A DNA stretch of 64,000 bases from Homoserinibacter sp. GY 40078 (GCF_008017545.1 NZ_VRTZ01000001.1:1143741-1207740), one strand, 5' to 3'. Numbered from the stretch's first letter, positions 23,045-32,820 are shown. Notes: generated from the letters alone by a model not told the origin. A program made the numbers and translations.

Positions 23045-24514
23045 ATGGAGCACAGCCCTGACGTCGCCGACGCGGTGCTTACCCCCACCCAACTCGACCG
23101 CCTGGTGTCGGTGCGTCCATCGCCCCGGCAGTTGGCCTGGCAGTCGCTGGAGTACTACGCGTTCGTCCACTTCGGCATGAACACGATGACGGATGTCGAG
23201 TGGGGGGTCGGGCACGAGTCCCCCTCGCTCTTCGATCCGTCGGGCCTCGACGTCGACCAGTGGATGCAGACCTTCGTCGATGCGGGCATGCGCGGCGCCA
23301 TCCTGACCGCCAAGCATCACGACGGCTTCTGCCTGTGGCCGAGCGCCCTCACGAGTCACTCCGTCGCGAGCTCGCCGTGGCGAGACGGCGCGGGCGACCT
23401 CGTGCGGGAGTTCGCCGACTCCGCACGCCGCCACGGACTGGCGGTGGGCATCTACCTCTCGCCGTGGGATCGCACCGAGGCCAGCTATGGCCAGGGTGCC
23501 GCCTACGACGACTTCTTCGTCGGTCAGCTCGAGGAGTTGCTGACCGGGTACGGCGACATCTTCTCCGTCTGGTTCGACGGCGCGAACGGAGAGGGCCCCA
23601 ACGGCAAGACCCAGGAGTACGACTGGGATCGCTACTACGAGGTGATCCGGCGGCTGCAGCCAGGCGCGGCCATCTCGGTCTGCGGGCCGGATGTGCGATG
23701 GTGCGGCAACGAGGCGGGCCACACGAGGCCCGACGAGTGGAGTGTCGTCGCGGGTGAGCTGCGCGACATCGAGCAGATCGCCGACAAGTCGCAGCAGGTC
23801 GACGACGGCGAGTTCTCGCGTCTCGTGCGCAGCGACGACCAAGACCTCGGCAGCCGTCTCGCGATGGCCGAGCATGTCGACACGGCGGTCTGGTATCCGG
23901 CCGAGGTGAACACCTCGATCCGGCCCGGATGGTTCTACCACTCGACAGAGGACGACGCCGTGCGCTCGCCCGACGAGCTCTTCGGCTTGTGGACCTCGGC
24001 GGTCGGCGGCAACGCCACCCTGCTGCTCAACGTGCCGCCGGATGCGACCGGTCGCGTGGCGGCCCCGGACGAAGCGGCGTTGCGGGCCTTCGGCGACCGC
24101 ATCCGGGCGTTCCGCGCGGGCGTGCTCGCGGCGACGCCGACCGTGTCGTCGGGGGAGATCTCCGACCCCCGGATGCTCGTCGACCCGTTCGGCGATCCGT
24201 CGTTCGCGACGGCGTGGCAACCGGGCGAGGACGACGCCGACCCGTGGATCGAGCTCCGCTTCGAGCACCCGACGCGAGTCGGCGGGCTCGTGCTGCGCGA
24301 GGACATCTCGCAGGGCCAGCGGGTCGAGAAGGTGCGTGTCGTGGGCCTCGGCGAGACAGGCGAGCGCGAGCTCGCAACCTCGGGAGTCGTGGGTTACCAG
24401 CGCATCATCGAGTTCCCCGCCGAGACTCTCTCGGGGGTCCGGGTCGAGTTCCCGAGCTTCCGGGCGCCGGTGGCGCTGCGCTCCCTGGGAGCCGTCGCTG
24501 CGTTCGACAACTAA
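23045..24514 (+). CDS. GH29 alpha-L-fucosidase, cytoplasmic
   Basis: ATG at 23045 is preferred since the earlier ATG at 23030 overlaps its RBS (GAGGAG, 23032-23037). The 489-residue product has the GH29 barrel: EYYAFVHFGMNTMTDVEWG, AKHHDGFCLWPS, and the retaining nucleophile D178 in SVWFDGANGEG. The C-terminal ~120 residues look like an F5/8-type beta-sandwich (WIELRFEHPTRVGGLVL). No signal peptide is present. It should release L-fucose from imported oligosaccharides, and its neighbours suggest fucosylated xyloglucan fragments. Its stop codon TAA lies in the operator of the next operon. Confidence 0.93.
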   Translation: MEHSPDVADAVLTPTQLDRLVSVRPSPRQLAWQSLEYYAFVHFGMNTMTDVEWGVGHESPSLFDPSGLDVDQWMQTFVDAGMRGAILTAKHHDGFCLWPSALTSHSVASSPWRDGAGDLVREFADSARRHGLAVGIYLSPWDRTEASYGQGAAYDDFFVGQLEELLTGYGDIFSVWFDGANGEGPNGKTQEYDWDRYYEVIRRLQPGAAISVCGPDVRWCGNEAGHTRPDEWSVVAGELRDIEQIADKSQQVDDGEFSRLVRSDDQDLGSRLAMAEHVDTAVWYPAEVNTSIRPGWFYHSTEDDAVRSPDELFGLWTSAVGGNATLLLNVPPDATGRVAAPDEAALRAFGDRIRAFRAGVLAATPTVSSGEISDPRMLVDPFGDPSFATAWQPGEDDADPWIELRFEHPTRVGGLVLREDISQGQRVEKVRVVGLGETGERELATSGVVGYQRIIEFPAETLSGVRVEFPSFRAPVALRSLGAVAAFDN

Positions 24515-24557
24515 TTTGTTACACCACTTGACAAAGAATTCATCCTCTGTGAATCAT
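24514..24557 (+). promoter_or_regulatory. Promoter and ROK-type operator of the ABC/GH42/GH31 operon
   Basis: A consensus -35 TTGACA is at 24528-24533, with AATCAT at 24552-24557 as -10 (spacing 18). The inverted repeat ATTTGTT-N9-GACAAAG (24514-24536) covers the -35, so a bound repressor would block RNA polymerase. It matches the site at 22993-23015. Confidence 0.75.
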
Positions 24558-24615
24558 GGGTGAGCCCGGGTTCACCGGGTTCCGATTTGCACCCTGAGAG
24601 TCGAAGGAGACTCAT

Positions 24616-25905
24616 ATGCGTACACATCGCCTCGTAGCCGCAACGATTGTGGCGGCCCTCGGCGTCAGCCTGGCCGGATGCTCGGCTGGCGACACCGCGG
24701 ACGGCGAGCCGGTCACCATCCAGTTCTGGGCATGGGCTCCGGGCATGGACGTGGCTGTCGAGCAGTTCAACTCGACCCACCCCGACATCCAGGTCGAGTA
24801 CACCGACGCGGGTGGCGGGAACGACTCGTCGGCGAAGCTCATCACCGCCGTGCGTGCCGGCAACGCGCCCGACGCAGCACTCATCGAGTACACCGCTCTG
24901 CCCCGCATGATCATCGCCGGCGTGGCCGAGGACATGACCGAGTACGTCGGTGACGTCCAGGACGCCTTCACCGAGGGCACCTGGCAGCAGACCACCTTCG
25001 ACGGCAAGGTCTACGGCGTGCCGCAGGATGTCGGCCCGATGGCGTTCGTCTACCGCGACGACATCTTCTCGAAGTACGGCCTCGACGCCCCCGCCACGTG
25101 GGACGACTTCCGCTCTGCGGCAGAGACCCTCAAGGTCGAGGACCCCGACGCGACCATCGCGTCGCTCAGCACCGACGCCTGGGGCTGGTACGCCGCGGTC
25201 GCCGCGACGCTCGGCGAGGACTGGTGGAGCGTCGAGGACAACGTGTGGACCGTGAACATCGACGGTGAGGGCTCGCAGCGTGTGCTGAGCTTCTTCAACG
25301 ACATGTACAACGACGGCCTCATCGCCGCGGACCCGATCCTCAACCCGAGCTACAACTCCAAGCTCAACGACGGCACGATGCTGTCGTGGCCGTCGGCTGC
25401 CTGGGCGCCCGGCGTGATCTACGGAGTCGCACCCGACACCGCCGGCAACTGGGAGCTCTCGCCGTTCCCCGTGTGGGACGAGGGCGACACCGAGACCTCG
25501 TACCAGGGCGGATCGGGCGTCTCGCTCATCAGCGGGAGCGAGCACCCGGAGCAGACGGCCGAGTTCATCAAGTGGCTGAACGCCAGCGACGAGGGCGTCG
25601 ACCTGCTCCTTAACGAGTCGAACCTCTACCCGGCAGCGATCAGCGGCCAGGAGAGCGCCATCTCGCAGGACCCGCCGAAGCTCATGCCGCAGCAGACCGA
25701 CTACTACCAGGTGGTCGCGGACATCTCGAAGAACACCCGCGCCGTCACCTGGGGCCCCAACACCGACGTCGCTCAGAGCGCCTTCACGGACGCGATGAAC
25801 GCCGCGGTTCAGAATGGGACCCCCTGGGTCGACGTGCTCACGGCCACCCAGAAGGCGGTCTATGAGGACATGAAGAAGCAGGGCTTCGAGGTCCGGGAGG
25901 GCTGA
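24616..25905 (+). CDS. Sugar ABC transporter substrate-binding lipoprotein
   Basis: ATG at 24616 follows GAAGGAGA. The lipoprotein signal has lipobox LAGC at about residues 19-22. The mature part starts with EPVTIQFWAWAPGMDVAVEQFNSTHPDIQVEY, typical of CUT1 family-1 solute-binding proteins. The 429-residue product hands an oligosaccharide to the two permeases behind it. The genes that follow encode GH42 and GH31 enzymes, so a galactose- and xylose-bearing oligosaccharide is the likely ligand. It lies directly downstream of a ROK-controlled promoter. Confidence 0.92.
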   Translation: MRTHRLVAATIVAALGVSLAGCSAGDTADGEPVTIQFWAWAPGMDVAVEQFNSTHPDIQVEYTDAGGGNDSSAKLITAVRAGNAPDAALIEYTALPRMIIAGVAEDMTEYVGDVQDAFTEGTWQQTTFDGKVYGVPQDVGPMAFVYRDDIFSKYGLDAPATWDDFRSAAETLKVEDPDATIASLSTDAWGWYAAVAATLGEDWWSVEDNVWTVNIDGEGSQRVLSFFNDMYNDGLIAADPILNPSYNSKLNDGTMLSWPSAAWAPGVIYGVAPDTAGNWELSPFPVWDEGDTETSYQGGSGVSLISGSEHPEQTAEFIKWLNASDEGVDLLLNESNLYPAAISGQESAISQDPPKLMPQQTDYYQVVADISKNTRAVTWGPNTDVAQSAFTDAMNAAVQNGTPWVDVLTATQKAVYEDMKKQGFEVREG

Positions 25906-25930
25906 GCCCATCGGGGCCCAGGGTGAGAGC

Positions 25931-26899
25931 ATGACGATGACGACCGAAACTGCAACGAGGCTGCAGGAACAGACACCGCAGCCATCCCGACGGCGAGGAC
26001 TTCGCCGTCCACGCCTCGCGCCGTACTTGCTGGCGGCGCCGGCGATGGTCCTGTTCCTCGCATTCACGGTCATCCCCGTCGGCTACACCCTGGGCTCCAG
26101 CTTCTTCGCGATGCGACTCACCGGCGAGGGCGTGCTGGGCGGCATCCGCACCAGCGTCTTCGTCGGGCTGGAGAACTACATCGCCGTCTTCCAGAACTCG
26201 GAGATGCTGGCGGGCCTCGGCCGCCTCGCGATCTACGGCATCATCGCGGTGCCGCTCACGATCGGCCTGGCCCTGCTCTTCGCGCTCCTCCTCGACTCGC
26301 CCGGCGTGCGTCTCAAGCGCTTCGGCCGGACCGCCATCTTCGTGCCGTACGCGGTGCCGGGCGTGGTCGCGGCGCTCCTCTGGGGCTTCATGTACCTGCC
26401 CGAGACGAGCCCGTTCTCGTACATCACCCGCGCCATCGGCCTCGGATCGATTCCGTTCCTGGAGCCGGAGGGGCTCTACGGAGCACTCGCCAACATCTCG
26501 ATCTGGGCGGGCGTCGGCTTCAACATGCTCGTCATCTACACCTCATTGCGGAGCATCCCCGGAGAGCTGCTCGAGGCGGCTCGCCTCGACGGCGCGTCGG
26601 AGGTGCAGATCGCGTTGCGCGTGAAGGTGCCGCTCGTGCTGCCCGCCCTCATCCTTACCGGAATCTTCGGTCTGATCGGCGCGCTCCAGCTCTACGGCGA
26701 GCCGCTCACCCTGAAGCCCATGACCAACAGCATCTCTGAAACGTGGGCACCGCTCATGAGCATCTACCGCGACGCCTTCGTGCTCGACAACCTGCCCGAG
26801 GCCGCTGCGGCGTCCAACGTGCTCGCCATCGGCACGGTGCTGCTCTCGCTCACCGTTCTGTTCGTGGTGCGCCGGATCAACGCGAGGGCGGCACGATGA
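25931..26899 (+). CDS. Sugar ABC permease (MalF type)
   Basis: The 322-residue product has a basic N-terminus (RRRGLRRPRL) and six or seven membrane segments. The EAA loop, LEAARLDGASEVQIALRVKVPL, is near residues 214-235. It is the first channel subunit of the importer whose binding protein ends 25 bases upstream. Its stop overlaps the next permease start as ATGA. No ATPase gene is nearby. Confidence 0.93.
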   Translation: MTMTTETATRLQEQTPQPSRRRGLRRPRLAPYLLAAPAMVLFLAFTVIPVGYTLGSSFFAMRLTGEGVLGGIRTSVFVGLENYIAVFQNSEMLAGLGRLAIYGIIAVPLTIGLALLFALLLDSPGVRLKRFGRTAIFVPYAVPGVVAALLWGFMYLPETSPFSYITRAIGLGSIPFLEPEGLYGALANISIWAGVGFNMLVIYTSLRSIPGELLEAARLDGASEVQIALRVKVPLVLPALILTGIFGLIGALQLYGEPLTLKPMTNSISETWAPLMSIYRDAFVLDNLPEAAAASNVLAIGTVLLSLTVLFVVRRINARAAR

Positions 26900-27753
26900 G
26901 CGCGACGACCCGCGAGCTGGCGGATCGCCGCACGCGCTACCTCCCGACGATCATCCTGATCCTCGGCGCCATCTACTGCCTCATCCCGGTCGCGTGGGTC
27001 TTCATCGCATCCACGAAGGCGCCGAACGAGCTGTTCAACTCGTTCACCCTCCAGCCCGGCACGGGACTCCTGGAGAACCTCAGCGAGCTGTTCTCCTACC
27101 GGGGCGGGGCCTACGGACTGTGGGCCCTGAACTCGCTGCTGTACGCCGGCGTGGGCGCGCTGCTCTCGACCGTCGTCTCCGCAGCTGCCGGATACGCGCT
27201 CGCGCGCTACACCTTCCTCGGCGGTCGCATCTTCCTGATCGCGCTGCTCGCGGGGCTGCTGATCCCCGGGATCACCCTCGCCGTGCCCCAGTACCTGCTG
27301 CTCTCGGATCTGGGCCTTGCCGGCACACAGCTGTCGGTGCTGCTGCCGAGCATCCTGAACCCGTTCGGGATCTACCTCTGCTACATCTACGCGCGCGGAG
27401 CGATTCCCGAGGAGCTGCTCGAATCCGCCCGCATCGACGGCGCGGGCGAGTGGCGGATCTTCAGCCGCATCGCTCTGCCGCTCATGCTCCCGGCGATGGC
27501 GACGGTGTTCCTGCTGCAGTTCGTCGGCATCTGGAACAACTTCCTGCTGCCGTACATCATGCTGTCCGACACCAACACCTTCCCCCTGACGGTGGGCCTC
27601 TACTCGCTGCTCAGCCGCGGCTCGGGTTCGCCCGCGCTGTACTCGCTCGCGATCATCGGAGCGGCGGTCGCGATCATCCCGCTCATCCTTCTCGTGCTCA
27701 CCCTTCAGCGCTTCTGGCGCCTCGACCTCATCACCGGTGGGGTCAAGGGATAG
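26896..27753 (+). CDS. Sugar ABC permease (MalG type)
   Basis: ATG at 26896 overlaps the previous stop by four bases; a longer frame starting at 26743 lies inside the previous gene and is not used. The 285-residue product has six helices. The EAA motif, LESARIDGAGEWRIFSRIALPLM, is near residues 176-198, and the C-terminal tail ends DLITGGVKG. It pairs with the preceding permease in a CUT1 importer. Confidence 0.93.
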   Translation: MSATTRELADRRTRYLPTIILILGAIYCLIPVAWVFIASTKAPNELFNSFTLQPGTGLLENLSELFSYRGGAYGLWALNSLLYAGVGALLSTVVSAAAGYALARYTFLGGRIFLIALLAGLLIPGITLAVPQYLLLSDLGLAGTQLSVLLPSILNPFGIYLCYIYARGAIPEELLESARIDGAGEWRIFSRIALPLMLPAMATVFLLQFVGIWNNFLLPYIMLSDTNTFPLTVGLYSLLSRGSGSPALYSLAIIGAAVAIIPLILLVLTLQRFWRLDLITGGVKG

Positions 27754-27823
27754 CCGCGAGCAGTACACCGACCACCGCAATCGTGCCGACCGCCATCCTC
27801 GGCGGGCCTCACCTGGAGAGACA

Positions 27824-29863
27824 ATGACAGACCTGACCTCGCACGCCGTCGACCTCGACGGGTCGCGGAGCTTCCGCTGGATCGCCGACGGCATGGCCTT
27901 CGGCGCCGACTACAACCCCGAGCAGTGGCCGGAGTCGGTGTGGGCGGAGGACATGGAGCTCATGCGACGCGCAGGCGTCACGAACGTGAGCCTCGCGATC
28001 TTCTCGTGGGTGCTCATCGAGCCCTCGGACGGTGTCTTCGAGTGGGGCTGGCTCGACCGGATGATGGACATGCTCCATGAGCACGGGATCGGCGCGAACC
28101 TCGCCACCCCGACGGCCGCGCCGCCCATGTGGCTCATGCGTGCCCATCCGGAGATCACCACCGTCGACGAGCTCGGACACCGCACCGCGGCCGGCGGGCG
28201 TCTCAGCTGGTCGCCGAGCTCCGCCACCTTCCGCCACTATGCGCTGCGCATGGTGCGGGAACTCGCGACTCGCTACCGTGACCACCCGGCGCTGCGCCTC
28301 TGGCATGTGAGCAACGAGATCGGCAACGAGAACAACGTCGACTACAGCCCGGAGGCCGAGGCCGCCTGGCAGGCATGGCTCGGGAAGCGCTACGGCGGAG
28401 TCGCGGGCGTCAATCAGGCGTGGGGCACGGCCTTCTGGGGTCACACCTACGGCGATCTGTCGGAGATCGTGCCGCCGCACCACGCGCGCACCAAGCACAA
28501 CCCCGGCCTGCTTCTCGACTGGGCGCGGTTCACCTCGGACTCGCTGCTGGAGCACTTCATCGCCGAGCGGGAGGTGCTGCGCGAGGTCACTCCCGACACC
28601 CCCATCACCACGAACTTCATGATCCTCAGCGAGGACGGCTCGGAGGAGTACAGCGGCTGGGCGCACGAGGTCGACGTGCTCTCGAACGACCACTACACGA
28701 TCGGCACCGACCCGCTGCGCCACCGCGAGCTGGAGTTCAGCGCCGACCGGTCCCGCGGCATGGCCGAGGGCCGCCCGTGGCTGCTCATGGAGCACGCCGC
28801 CAACGCCGTGAACTGGCAGCAGGTGAACCGGGCGAAGGAACCCGGCGAGATGATCCGCGACAGCCTCTCGCACATCGCGCGCGGCGCCGACGGCGCACTG
28901 TTCTTCCAGTGGCGGGCATCGACCGCGGGGATCGAGCAGTGGCACTCGGGCATGGTCCCGCACTCGGGCGGCGAGACCCGCCAGTTCCGCGAGGTGGAAG
29001 CGCTCGGCGCCGCACTCAAGGCGCTCGCGCCCGCGCAGGGCTCGGTGGTCGAGCAGGCGCAGGTGGGCATGCTCGTCGACGAGATGTCGCAGTGGGCGAT
29101 CAAGGCCTCGCGCCTTCCCACGGGTCTGCTGAAGCCGCTCGAGATGGGGCGCCGCATCCACAAGGAGCTCGGCGACCGCGGTATCTCGGTGGATGTCGTG
29201 CCCTCCGGAGCACCCCTCGACGCGTACCGCGTGATCATCGTGCCGACGCTCTACCTCGCGAAGGACGGCGTCGCCGAGCAGCTCGCGCAGGCGGTCGAGG
29301 CCGGGGCACACGTTCTCGTGACCTTCGCCTCCGGAATCGTGGACGAGACCAACCGCGTCATCCGCGGCGGGTATCCGGGCGCGTTCCGCGACCTGCTCGG
29401 CATGCGCGCGGAGGAGATCCGCCCGCTGTTCGAGGGCGAGACCGTCGCGCTCGACGACGGCACGGCCGCATCCATCTGGACCGAGCTGGTCGAGGTGGGC
29501 GATGCAGATGTGCTGCGTCGGTACGCGGAGGGGGCCCTCGCGGGTCAGCCTGCGCTCACGCGATCCGTCCGCGGCGCGGGAACGGCCACCTACCTCTCTT
29601 ATGAGCCGGATGGTGCGGGCCTGGAGGCCCTCGTCGACGAGCTCGTCGAGCTCGCAGGCGTGACCCCGGTCGCCGCCGTCGACCGCGGGATCTCGGTGAC
29701 GCGTCGAGTGGGCGAGAACGGCTCGTTCCTCTTCCTCATCAACCACACGCAGCAGGACCTGACGGTGGACGCATCCGGTGTCGACCTCATCACCGGCGAG
29801 CAGCACGAGGCGCCCGCCGTGGTCCCGGCCGGCCGCGTCGTCGTCCTCGACGAGCGCAGCTGA
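27824..29863 (+). CDS. GH42 beta-galactosidase
   Basis: ATG at 27824 lies behind CTGGAGAG. The 679-residue product has the GH42 layout: catalytic barrel (GADYNPEQWPESVW near residue 28), a trimerisation domain and a small beta domain. The acid/base is E165 in WHVSNEIG and the nucleophile E323 in LLMEHAANAVNWQ; most relatives have NEYG and MEQ at these places. No signal peptide is seen, so the enzyme hydrolyses imported galactosides. In this operon it could remove the galactose exposed after defucosylation of a xyloglucan side chain. Confidence 0.92.
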   Translation: MTDLTSHAVDLDGSRSFRWIADGMAFGADYNPEQWPESVWAEDMELMRRAGVTNVSLAIFSWVLIEPSDGVFEWGWLDRMMDMLHEHGIGANLATPTAAPPMWLMRAHPEITTVDELGHRTAAGGRLSWSPSSATFRHYALRMVRELATRYRDHPALRLWHVSNEIGNENNVDYSPEAEAAWQAWLGKRYGGVAGVNQAWGTAFWGHTYGDLSEIVPPHHARTKHNPGLLLDWARFTSDSLLEHFIAEREVLREVTPDTPITTNFMILSEDGSEEYSGWAHEVDVLSNDHYTIGTDPLRHRELEFSADRSRGMAEGRPWLLMEHAANAVNWQQVNRAKEPGEMIRDSLSHIARGADGALFFQWRASTAGIEQWHSGMVPHSGGETRQFREVEALGAALKALAPAQGSVVEQAQVGMLVDEMSQWAIKASRLPTGLLKPLEMGRRIHKELGDRGISVDVVPSGAPLDAYRVIIVPTLYLAKDGVAEQLAQAVEAGAHVLVTFASGIVDETNRVIRGGYPGAFRDLLGMRAEEIRPLFEGETVALDDGTAASIWTELVEVGDADVLRRYAEGALAGQPALTRSVRGAGTATYLSYEPDGAGLEALVDELVELAGVTPVAAVDRGISVTRRVGENGSFLFLINHTQQDLTVDASGVDLITGEQHEAPAVVPAGRVVVLDERS

Positions 29864-29873
29864 GGAGCGGATC

Positions 29874-32132
29874 GTGAAATTCACTGACGGCTTCTGGCAG
29901 GTGAGGCCGGGCGTCACCCTCGGCCACGCGGTCGAGGCGTATGACGTGGAGGCCGCCTCGGCGGAGTCGGGCGAGCAGATCGTGGTCTCGGCGCCCACCG
30001 CTGTCATCCTGCACCGCGGTGACACCCTCAATCGACCGATGCTCACGGTCACCCTCAGTGCGCCGCTCGACGGCGTGATCCGGGTGCGGGTCGAGCACTT
30101 CATCGGCGGATACCGCCCCCCGGGCTTCGATCTCGTGGGCGAGGAGTCGGGCCACGGTGTCGTCATGATCGACGAGACCGGCGGATCGCTGTCGTCGGGG
30201 AGTCTCAGCGCGCGGATCAAGCGCGGTGCGCCGTGGTCGCTCGAGTTCCTCTCGGGCGGCCGACGCCTCACCGGGCTCGGCGCCAAGTCGCTCGCCCACG
30301 CGCGGCTCGAGGACGACGCCCAGGTGGACGTCGGCATCGTCGGCAACCACCGTGAAGGCACGCAGCGCCCGACCTCCGACCGCTACACCCTCGCGCAGCT
30401 CGATCTGGGTGTCGGCGAGACGATCTACGGTCTCGGTGAGCGCTTCGGCCCGCTCGTGAAGAACGGGCAGTCGGTCGAGATCTGGAACGCCGATGGCGGA
30501 ACCTCCAGCGAGCAGGCCTATAAGAACGTGCCCTTCTATCTGTCGAGCAAGGGTTATGGCGTGCTCGTCAACGACACCGGGCACGTGTCGTACGAGATCG
30601 GTTCGGAGGCGGTGGAGCGCGTCCAGATGAGCGTCCCCGGCGAGAGCATCGAGTTCCTCGTGTTCGACGGCCCGACTCCCGCCGATGTGCTGGAACGGTA
30701 CACGCGCCTCACGGGTCGCCCCGCTTCGGTCCCCGCATGGACCTACGGTCTGTGGCTCTCCACGAGCTTCACGACCGACTACGACGAGACCACGGTCACG
30801 CAGTTCGTCGAGGCGATGGCCGAGAACGAGCTGCCGCTCAGCGTGTTCCACTTCGACTGCTTCTGGATGCGCGAGTTCAACTGGTGCGACTTCGAGTGGG
30901 ATCCGCGGGTGTTCCCCGATCCGGAGGGGATGCTCGCCCGGCTCAAGGAGCGGGGTCTGCGCATCTGCGTGTGGATCAACCCCTACATCAGCCAGCGCTC
31001 GGCGCTCTTCCCCGAGGCCGCCGCGGCCGGGTATCTCGTGCGGCGACCCGATGGGGGAGTCTGGCAGTGGGATCTCTGGCAGGCGGGCATGGCGCTCGTC
31101 GACTTCACGAACCCCGAGGCGACCCGCTGGTACCAGAGCAAGCTACGCGCCCTCCTCAACCAGGGTGTCGACGCATTCAAGACGGACTTCGGCGAGCGCA
31201 TCCCGCTCGAGGTGTCGTGGTTCGACGGGTCGAACCCCGACCGCATGCACAACTGGTACACCCAGCTGTACAACCAGGCGGTGTTCGAGGTGATCGAGGA
31301 GGTGCGCGGCCCGTCGGAGGCGGTCCTGTTCGCGCGTTCCGCGACCGTCGGCGGTCAGCGGATGCCGGTGCACTGGGGAGGCGACTCCACGTCGACCTTC
31401 GAGTCGATGGCCGAGACCCTCCGCGGTGGCCTGTCGCTCGCGATGAGCGGCTTCGGGTTCTGGAGCCACGACATCGGCGGATTCGAGGGCACCCCCGATC
31501 CGGATGTCTACAAGCGCTGGACCGCGTTCGGCCTGCTCTCGAGCCACTCGCGCTTCCACGGCAGTGGGTCGTACCGCGTGCCGTGGGTGTTCGACGATGA
31601 GGCCGTGCAGGTCACGCGCAAGTTCGCGAAGCTGAAGAACCGGCTCATGCCGTACCTCTTTACTGCGGCGGCGGAGGCGACCGAACGCGGCATCCCGCTC
31701 ATGCGTCCCATGGTGCTCGAGTTCCCCTCGGACCCGGCGGTGCATTACCTCGATCGGCAGTACATGCTCGGTCGCGAGCTGCTCGTCGCTCCGGTGTTCT
31801 CGGCGGATGGCGAGGTGGACTTCTACCTCCCGCACGGTCGGTGGACGCGCCTCGACCCGACGCTCGCGGCCGCGGGCGAAGTCGTCGAGGGTGGTCGGTG
31901 GATGCACGAGACGCATCCCGTGGACTCCCTGCCGCTCTTCGTTCGCGAGGGCGCGGTGATGCCGATCGGTCCGGTCGACGACCGTCCCGATTACGACTAT
32001 CTCGAGGGGCTCTCTCTCGAGATGTTCCCCGGCGAGCCGGGCGAGCGCACGGTCACGGTCGTGACGCCTGACTGGCGTCGGACGAGCTTCACGGTGACGA
32101 GCGACGGAACGAGGCAGAGCGTTCGGCCGTAG
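29874..32132 (+). CDS. yicI: GH31 alpha-xylosidase (YicI-like)
   Basis: GTG at 29874 follows GAGGAG, 10 bases after the GH42 stop. The 752-residue product begins KFTDGFWQVRPGV like E. coli YicI. It carries the YicI-type nucleophile motif FKTDFGERIP (D438) and the acid/base in HWGGDSTSTFESM (D504), followed by GFWSHDIGGFEG. The KTDFGE form is characteristic of alpha-xylosidases within GH31, as opposed to alpha-glucosidases. It acts in the cytoplasm and should release xylose from the non-reducing end of isoprimeverose-type or xyloglucan oligosaccharides. It is the last gene of the ABC-GH42-GH31 operon. Confidence 0.9.
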   Translation: MKFTDGFWQVRPGVTLGHAVEAYDVEAASAESGEQIVVSAPTAVILHRGDTLNRPMLTVTLSAPLDGVIRVRVEHFIGGYRPPGFDLVGEESGHGVVMIDETGGSLSSGSLSARIKRGAPWSLEFLSGGRRLTGLGAKSLAHARLEDDAQVDVGIVGNHREGTQRPTSDRYTLAQLDLGVGETIYGLGERFGPLVKNGQSVEIWNADGGTSSEQAYKNVPFYLSSKGYGVLVNDTGHVSYEIGSEAVERVQMSVPGESIEFLVFDGPTPADVLERYTRLTGRPASVPAWTYGLWLSTSFTTDYDETTVTQFVEAMAENELPLSVFHFDCFWMREFNWCDFEWDPRVFPDPEGMLARLKERGLRICVWINPYISQRSALFPEAAAAGYLVRRPDGGVWQWDLWQAGMALVDFTNPEATRWYQSKLRALLNQGVDAFKTDFGERIPLEVSWFDGSNPDRMHNWYTQLYNQAVFEVIEEVRGPSEAVLFARSATVGGQRMPVHWGGDSTSTFESMAETLRGGLSLAMSGFGFWSHDIGGFEGTPDPDVYKRWTAFGLLSSHSRFHGSGSYRVPWVFDDEAVQVTRKFAKLKNRLMPYLFTAAAEATERGIPLMRPMVLEFPSDPAVHYLDRQYMLGRELLVAPVFSADGEVDFYLPHGRWTRLDPTLAAAGEVVEGGRWMHETHPVDSLPLFVREGAVMPIGPVDDRPDYDYLEGLSLEMFPGEPGERTVTVVTPDWRRTSFTVTSDGTRQSVRP

Positions 32133-32152
32133 CCGAGCGCCTCAGCGGATCC

Positions 32153-32752
32153 TCACGCGGAGGCGTGCGAGTCGTCGCTGCGCACGATCGCGTAGTGGTG
32201 CATCGTGACGCCCTCCGCGAAGGAGCGCTGCTCGATCAGCTCCAGGTCGAGCGGCGTCTCGTAGTCGTCGAAGAGCGGTCGGCCGGATCCGAGGTACGCC
32301 GGATGCGTGAACAGCAGCAGCTCGTCGAGCAGCCCGGCCCGCAGCAGCTGGGTGGCGAGCGTCGCGCCTCCGACGCCGAGCGTGCCCTCGGTCTCGTCAC
32401 GGAGGGCCGCCAACTGCTCGATCGCGTCGTCGCCTCCGATGATGCGGGTGTTGTGCTCGGCGCTCGTCCTCGTGTGCGACACGAGCACCTTCGGCATCGT
32501 CGTCCAGATCTCGCCGTACTCCCGCATGACCTCGGGCTGAGACATGTCGGTGCGCGCGTGCGGCCAGTACTCCTCCATGAGTTCGTGCATCACCCGGCCC
32601 TGCACCATGAGCGCAAGCGCGCGGGCCCGCGCATTGAACTCGCTGTGCAGTTCCTCGGTGATGTGCATCCAGTCGCCGCCGCCGCCCTCGCCGGGCACAT
32701 GATCGATGCGCAGGTCGAGCGAGACGTTCATCCAGTAGAGGTAGCGACCCAT
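32153..32752 (-). CDS. RibD C-terminal / dihydrofolate-reductase-like reductase
   Basis: The 199-residue product has the fold markers of RibD_C proteins: YLYWMNVSLDLRI at the start, QGRVMHELM, PKVLVSHT, and the nucleotide loop LGVGGATLATQLLRAGLLDELLLFTHPAYLGSGRPLF. Members reduce pterin- or flavin-like substrates with NADPH, and many stand-alone copies have no known substrate. ATG at 32752 follows CGGAGAC. It stands alone between the xyloglucan-type operon and the beta-glucan operon, in convergent orientation with the former. Confidence 0.85.
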   Translation of the reverse strand: MGRYLYWMNVSLDLRIDHVPGEGGGGDWMHITEELHSEFNARARALALMVQGRVMHELMEEYWPHARTDMSQPEVMREYGEIWTTMPKVLVSHTRTSAEHNTRIIGGDDAIEQLAALRDETEGTLGVGGATLATQLLRAGLLDELLLFTHPAYLGSGRPLFDDYETPLDLELIEQRSFAEGVTMHHYAIVRSDDSHASA

Positions 32753-32820
32753 GGTGTCTCCGTCTCGGCTGTGTGCGATGTGCCCTCACCGTACGGGGTC
32801 GGCGTGCGCGAGGGAATCAG

